Assembly: GCF_951801035.1 (NCBI RefSeq)
Contig: NZ_CATOKT010000002.1
Direction: 5' to 3' (one strand)
Origin: Adlercreutzia sp910585575
GTDB taxonomy: Bacteria; Actinomycetota; Coriobacteriia; Coriobacteriales; Eggerthellaceae
DNA length: 64,000 bases
Shown here: positions 63,497 to 64,000 of the stretch, piece after piece
Layout of the letters: each line of letters begins with the position of its first letter
Numbering within the stretch: position 1 is the first letter of the stretch
Translations under genes and position numbers: made by a program
The notes under the pieces: model-generated
Told to the model about the DNA's origin: nothing
Databases searched by the model: none
The model's input: only the letters and a program-made list of their open reading frames with translations

Positions 63497-64000
63497 TTAG
63501 ACCCGCGCCGGGGTGATGGTGCCCTCGGCGTCGACGAAGAAGGCCTGGGCGATTTCGGGGTGGCGCTCTACCAGGGCGCGGCCTCGTTCGGTGCCCAGGG
63601 CAAGAAGGGTGGTGGAGAAACCCTCGGCATCGATGGATTTTTCGCATACGACGGTGACGCCGGCGACGTCGGTATCCACGGGCTGGCCCGTGAGGGGCGA
63701 GAGGATATGGTGGTAGAAACGTCCTTCGCTGTCGGTGAAGCAGCGCTCGTAGACGCCGCTGGTGACGGCGGAGCCGCGGACGAGCGGTACCGCACCCAGA
63801 AGCTCGGCAGGGTTGCGGGGGTCGCGCACGCCCACGCGCCAGGACGACCCATCGGGCTTCGTGCCCGATACGAGTACGTTGCCGCCCAGGTTCACGATGA
63901 TGCCTGCGAGCCCGTGACGCTGCAGGCCCTCCATAAGCGCGTCGGCAATCCAACCCTTTGCAATGCCTCCGACATCCACCGCTGCCTGGGGGTCGGCCAG
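63497..64000 (-). CDS. apbE: FAD:protein FMN transferase ApbE, 5'-truncated at window edge
   Basis: The C-terminal 167 residues are visible; the N-terminus lies beyond base 64000. VDVGGIAKGWIADAL, IIVNLGGNVLVSG, HHILSPLTGQPVDTDVAGVTVV and EGFSTTLLALG are consecutive ApbE motifs. ApbE transfers FMN from FAD to a Thr in SGAT-type motifs; the FMN-binding lipoprotein upstream carries one. Its position next to the reductase operon supports that pairing. Confidence 0.93.
   Translation of the reverse strand: MADPQAAVDVGGIAKGWIADALMEGLQRHGLAGIIVNLGGNVLVSGTKPDGSSWRVGVRDPRNPAELLGAVPLVRGSAVTSGVYERCFTDSEGRFYHHILSPLTGQPVDTDVAGVTVVCEKSIDAEGFSTTLLALGTERGRALVERHPEIAQAFFVDAEGTITPARV

Overview
The window looks like chromosomal DNA of a GC-rich, anaerobic, Gram-positive member of the Coriobacteriia, most likely Eggerthellaceae (the Eggerthella/Adlercreutzia/Gordonibacter group). 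The evidence is the high GC content, strong AGGAGG-type ribosome sites with frequent GTG and TTG starts, lipobox-bearing exported redox enzymes instead of soluble periplasmic ones, a giant 2-hydroxyacyl-CoA dehydratase activase, and a Tat flavoprotein/cytochrome/FMN-lipoprotein reductase operon typical of that family. The genus cannot be fixed from the sequence alone.

Layout. 1-7520 (minus strand) is a tightly coupled five-gene cassette: coiled-coil protein, FHA/zinc-ribbon protein, NrdG-like radical SAM protein, Clp-like AAA+ ATPase and a membrane Ser/Thr kinase that runs off the left edge. No described system that I recognise has this set. 7590-11325 holds a beta-carbonic anhydrase and a two-component system diverging from an acidic membrane protein, with an 11-bp-period direct repeat between them. 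11385-17002 is a TetR gene with its operator, followed by a 1607-residue activase. 17401-19047 is a secreted BspA-like repeat protein. 19285-25958 carries rsmI, a zinc peptidase, an MBL hydrolase, a LysR/MATE/cupin group, a PIN-type toxin-antitoxin pair and an Rrf2 regulator. 26159-30654 is iscS-iscU plus a hybrid sensor kinase. 30760-36941 is metG-tatD-flavodoxin-rsmA-GH5. 37059-41736 holds icd, a 2-hydroxyacid dehydrogenase, veg, tRNA-Ala(CGC) and a MocR regulator.

42016-64000 is a respiratory region. It contains a nap cluster (napG-like, napA, diheme napB-like, napD, napH), nrfA, a CapA-like protein, a System I cytochrome c maturation operon (ccmEFABCD), a DUF454 protein and a polytopic membrane protein. 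At the right edge are a cytochrome/FMN-lipoprotein/FAD-flavoprotein/membrane-protein operon, a double MarR regulator and apbE (truncated by the window edge). Together these genes suggest reduction of nitrate to nitrite (Nap) and of nitrite to ammonium (Nrf). Heme attachment would be by Ccm, and ApbE would load covalent FMN onto the flavin lipoprotein that feeds a third reductase of unknown substrate. NapA, the NapB-like protein, NrfA and the FMN protein each carry a lipobox, consistent with anchoring to the outer face of a single membrane.

Several intergenic gaps hold repeats: a dispersed CGGTTGG/GAGAC element, spaced ACYGTCCCC motifs, a 33-bp minisatellite, an 8-bp microsatellite and an inverted-repeat-bounded element inside the nap cluster.
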